A DNA stretch of 8,314 nt from an uncultured Bacteroidaceae bacterium. Lineage in GTDB: Bacteria; Bacteroidota; Bacteroidia; Bacteroidales; Bacteroidaceae. Below the pieces are notes generated by a model that was given only the letters and a program-made list of their open reading frames with translations, was not told the DNA's origin and did no database searches. The first letter of the stretch is position 1. The number at the start of each line of letters is the position of its first letter. The stretch lies in assembly GCA_934364765.1 (NCBI GenBank), contig CAKRMO010000039.1:1-8314 (forward strand). The letters are read 5' to 3'. Made by a program: the position numbers and the translations under genes. Positions 6,106 through 8,314 of the stretch are shown here, piece after piece.

Positions 6106-6756
6106 ATGGAAAAGACTGAGAAAATACTCGACATGATTGAGCATCCCGAACGTTACGGCGACGAGGAGTTCAAGGCAATGCTCAGCGACCCCGAAAGCCG
6201 CAAAATCTACAACACAATAGCCGAAACCGATGCGGCAATGAACATGGACGATGCAGACATCAACGTTGACGAGGAATGGGCAAAGTTCGCCGCCGCGCAC
6301 CCCGAAGCCGCCCCCAAAAGGCGGTTCACATTCGGCGGCAAATGGGGCGTGATGAAAGCCGCAGCCGTATTCGCCGGCGTGGTGATGCTGTCGGGCGTGT
6401 CGTTCGCCGCATACCATTATGCAAAGTCCGCCCGCGAGACGGCGCAAGGCAACGCATCCCCCGCAACGGCAAACGTGCAGAAAGCGCAAGCCGAAGCCGC
6501 GCCCGACACAATATCCGCCAAAGCCCCAAAGCCCGCAGTGCAAAAAACGTTCATCAACATAACGCTCGAAAAAATGCTCACGGAAATGGCGGCATACTAC
6601 GACGTGAAAGTGGCGTTCAAGAGCGGGAGCGCAAAGAGGCTCCGCCTGTACTACGACTGGGACAGCCGCAAGAGCATGGCTGAAGTGGTGAAGGACTTGA
6701 ACCAGTTCGAGAACGTAACGCTCACCCTCGACAAAGGCACGCTAACCGTAGAATGA
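6106..6756 (+). CDS. Compact anti-sigma regulator with DUF4974 domain, lacking the FecR beta-domain
   Basis: A 216-aa single-pass inner-membrane protein. A longer in-frame opening exists upstream, but it would overlap the sigma gene; ATG 6106, 5 bases after that stop, gives the family-like start MEKTEKILDMIEHPERYGDE. Residues 1-79 form an acidic cytoplasmic segment expected to hold the sigma factor. A membrane helix (about 81-103, VMKAAAVFAGVVMLSGVSFAA) follows a basic PKRRF patch. An Ala/Pro/Lys-rich periplasmic linker (about 105-147) leads to a C-terminal DUF4974 domain (149-216), which has an STN-like pattern ending LTVE. The classical FecR domain, about 100 residues between the membrane helix and DUF4974, is absent. 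I recall similar short forms in Bacteroides, so this is probably a family variant and not a deletion. It likely receives a signal from the STN domain of the next gene. Confidence 0.85.
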   Translation: MEKTEKILDMIEHPERYGDEEFKAMLSDPESRKIYNTIAETDAAMNMDDADINVDEEWAKFAAAHPEAAPKRRFTFGGKWGVMKAAAVFAGVVMLSGVSFAAYHYAKSARETAQGNASPATANVQKAQAEAAPDTISAKAPKPAVQKTFINITLEKMLTEMAAYYDVKVAFKSGSAKRLRLYYDWDSRKSMAEVVKDLNQFENVTLTLDKGTLTVE

Positions 6757-6764
6757 CCGCAATC

Positions 6765-8314
6765 ATGAAACGCTTTTTCTACATCATGCTCCTGCTTGCC
6801 GCAGTGCAGGCAGCCGGGGCGCAGCGCATATCGCGCAACTATCAGAAGCAGTCAATGGCCGACGTGCTTATAGACCTCGCAAAAGCCACAAACGCCTACA
6901 AGATAAGCTTCATATACAACGAGCTTGAGGACTACACCGTAACCAAGCAGATAACCGGCAAAACCATACCCGAAGCCGTTAGCGAGGTCGTGGGCTTCTA
7001 TCCCATGACAATCACAACGGGCGACAGCCTCATCACTGTGGAATGTGTGGACAAATCCAACCGCAAACTTTCCGGGCGCATCGTTGACGAAAAGGGCGAA
7101 CCCGTAGTGTATGCCAACGTTCAGCTTCTCAGCCCCGCCGACTCGGCATTCATCACAGGCGGCGTGAGCAACGAGAACGGCGACTTCGTAATTCCGTGCG
7201 CCGCCGGTGAGGTGGTAGCAAAATTCTCCTGCATAGGCTACGACGGACTGTGCGTTGCAACCCCTGTGAAAAAGGTGGGAAACATCACGATGCACCCCAA
7301 AAGCTACACCATAAACGGCGTGGTGGTGAAAGGCTCCGCGCCAAAATACAAGATGACGCAGGGCGGAATGAGCGTGAACGTGGAAAACTCGCTGCTTAGC
7401 ATGGCGGGGACTGCGGGAAACGTGCTTGCCGAACTGCCAAGGGTTAAGGTTGACGCCAAAGGCGACGTGAGCGTTTTTGCAAAAGGCACGCCCGAAATTT
7501 ACATCAACAACCGCCTTGTGAGGGACAACAAAGAACTGACGCAACTCAAATCAACCGACATCAGGAGCGTGGACATTATAACCAGCCCGGGGGCGAAATA
7601 CAACGCCGAAGCCAAGTCGGTGATAAAAATCAACACCAAGCCGATAAAGGGCGAGGGATTTTCCGCCCGCGCCGAAGCCTACACAATGTTCAACCCCGCA
7701 TGGAACGGATACGGACAGATTGACACCAGATACAGAAAGAACGGCCTTGAAATCTTCAACACATTCTATGCCGACAGAAACGTTTCGTATGAGGACAACC
7801 GCCTTACCTACGAAATGAACACCGACAGGCGCAAAACGTTCATAGACCACAGCCTGAACACAATATTCAAAAGCGCGGCGATAAACGAGAAAGTGGGCTT
7901 CAACTACGAGATAAGCCCCGGCAATTCCTTTGGCGCATACTATTCGCTGCGAAAATCGCTTCACGGAAAGGGCGTGGGGAAAAACAACCTCATGAAGATT
8001 TTCCGCGACGGGCAGCCTGACGGAACGATTAACAACAACGCGCTGATTTGCACAGGCAACGGGCCCACCCACGAGGCAAGCTCGTACTACATGGGCAAAG
8101 CCGGGAAACTCGACATCAACGTAAACGCCACCTATATCTGGCGCAAGTCCGGCAGGAACGATTTGTGGAAAGAGGAGTCCGAGACATACGAAAACCGCGA
8201 GGTGCACACCGGCAACTCCAACCACAGCAACATGACGGCGGGAAAGGTTGTGCTGGGCTGTCCCGTGGGCAAAGGGACGCTGAACGCAGGCACAGAGGCA
8301 ACGCTTACAAACAC
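6765..8314 (+). CDS. STN / carboxypeptidase-regulatory outer-membrane beta-barrel receptor, TonB-dependent type (3' truncated)
   Basis: The frame runs open to the window edge; 516 codons are visible. The chosen start, ATG 6765, gives a clean signal peptide (MKRFFYIMLLLAAVQAAGA, cleavage before Q20). An alternative ATG at 6753 overlaps the anti-sigma stop as ATGA and adds four residues. Next come an STN (secretin/TonB short N-terminal) domain (about 22-94), a carboxypeptidase-regulatory-like beta domain (about 102-180, LSGRIVDEKGEPV with NENGDF), a plug domain (about 182-290, VLAELPRVKV, EIYINNR, DIITSPGAKYNAEA) and the start of a beta-barrel of the OMP_b-brl_3 type. The product should sit in the outer membrane and bind an unidentified ligand. 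The STN domain would contact the DUF4974 domain of the anti-sigma encoded just upstream. The remaining barrel strands lie beyond the window. Confidence 0.9.
   Translation, partial: MKRFFYIMLLLAAVQAAGAQRISRNYQKQSMADVLIDLAKATNAYKISFIYNELEDYTVTKQITGKTIPEAVSEVVGFYPMTITTGDSLITVECVDKSNRKLSGRIVDEKGEPVVYANVQLLSPADSAFITGGVSNENGDFVIPCAAGEVVAKFSCIGYDGLCVATPVKKVGNITMHPKSYTINGVVVKGSAPKYKMTQGGMSVNVENSLLSMAGTAGNVLAELPRVKVDAKGDVSVFAKGTPEIYINNRLVRDNKELTQLKSTDIRSVDIITSPGAKYNAEAKSVIKINTKPIKGEGFSARAEAYTMFNPAWNGYGQIDTRYRKNGLEIFNTFYADRNVSYEDNRLTYEMNTDRRKTFIDHSLNTIFKSAAINEKVGFNYEISPGNSFGAYYSLRKSLHGKGVGKNNLMKIFRDGQPDGTINNNALICTGNGPTHEASSYYMGKAGKLDINVNATYIWRKSGRNDLWKEESETYENREVHTGNSNHSNMTAGKVVLGCPVGKGTLNAGTEATLTN

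Noticed and set aside
7551..8225. 224-codon minus-strand open frame over the receptor gene, plus the neighbouring one at 6852-7544
   Set aside because: Both are antisense to an intact receptor frame with signal peptide, STN, regulatory and plug domains, and neither translation has family features.

Overview
The window looks like a chromosomal segment of a Bacteroidales bacterium (Prevotella- or Muribaculum-like). Support comes from two TAnnTTTG-type -7 promoter elements, the absence of obvious Shine-Dalgarno sequences, an ECF sigma / DUF4974 anti-sigma / STN-carboxypeptidase-regulatory outer-membrane receptor operon, and a surface protein C-terminus of the kind seen beside SusC/SusD systems. 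Coding DNA is moderately GC-rich. Every supported gene is on the + strand; the long minus-strand frames are shadows.

Layout. (1) 1-759: the 3' end of a secreted or surface protein, probably of the fasciclin/DUF5108 type, followed by a strong GC hairpin (805-840). (2) 901-5117: a tight three-gene unit behind a perfect -7 box. It holds an 878-aa P2-type ATPase homologue, a YihX-like HAD phosphatase and the bifunctional riboflavin kinase/FAD synthetase RibF. HAD and ribF overlap by one base (TGATG). (3) 5118-5617: a 500-base AT-rich gap with an inverted pair of GTAG-type REP hairpins, four 21-bp tandem repeats, a second -7 box and a structured leader. (4) 5618-8314: a sigma factor, a compact single-pass DUF4974 anti-sigma and the first 516 codons of an STN-bearing beta-barrel receptor, which together form a cell-surface signalling cascade.

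The main discovery candidate is the P-type ATPase homologue. Its reading frame, all expected membrane segments and the nucleotide-binding N-domain motifs are intact, and it aligns cleanly with the PMCA-type Ca2+ ATPases of Bacteroidetes. Yet nearly every residue needed for the phosphoenzyme cycle is replaced: the phosphorylated Asp of DKTGT is Gly335, TGES is AGKT (164-167), PEGLP is PKGLP (292-296), TGD is TGE (527-529), and TGDGVND is TGNSIND (602-608). This is the pattern of a retained pseudo-ATPase rather than a decaying gene. Its place in a unit with a phosphatase and RibF raises, without proving, a regulatory or sensory role.

The sigma operon works by a known logic. Ligand engagement by the barrel protein is relayed through its periplasmic STN domain to the DUF4974 domain of the anti-sigma, which controls the sigma factor. 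Here the anti-sigma lacks the usual FecR beta-domain.
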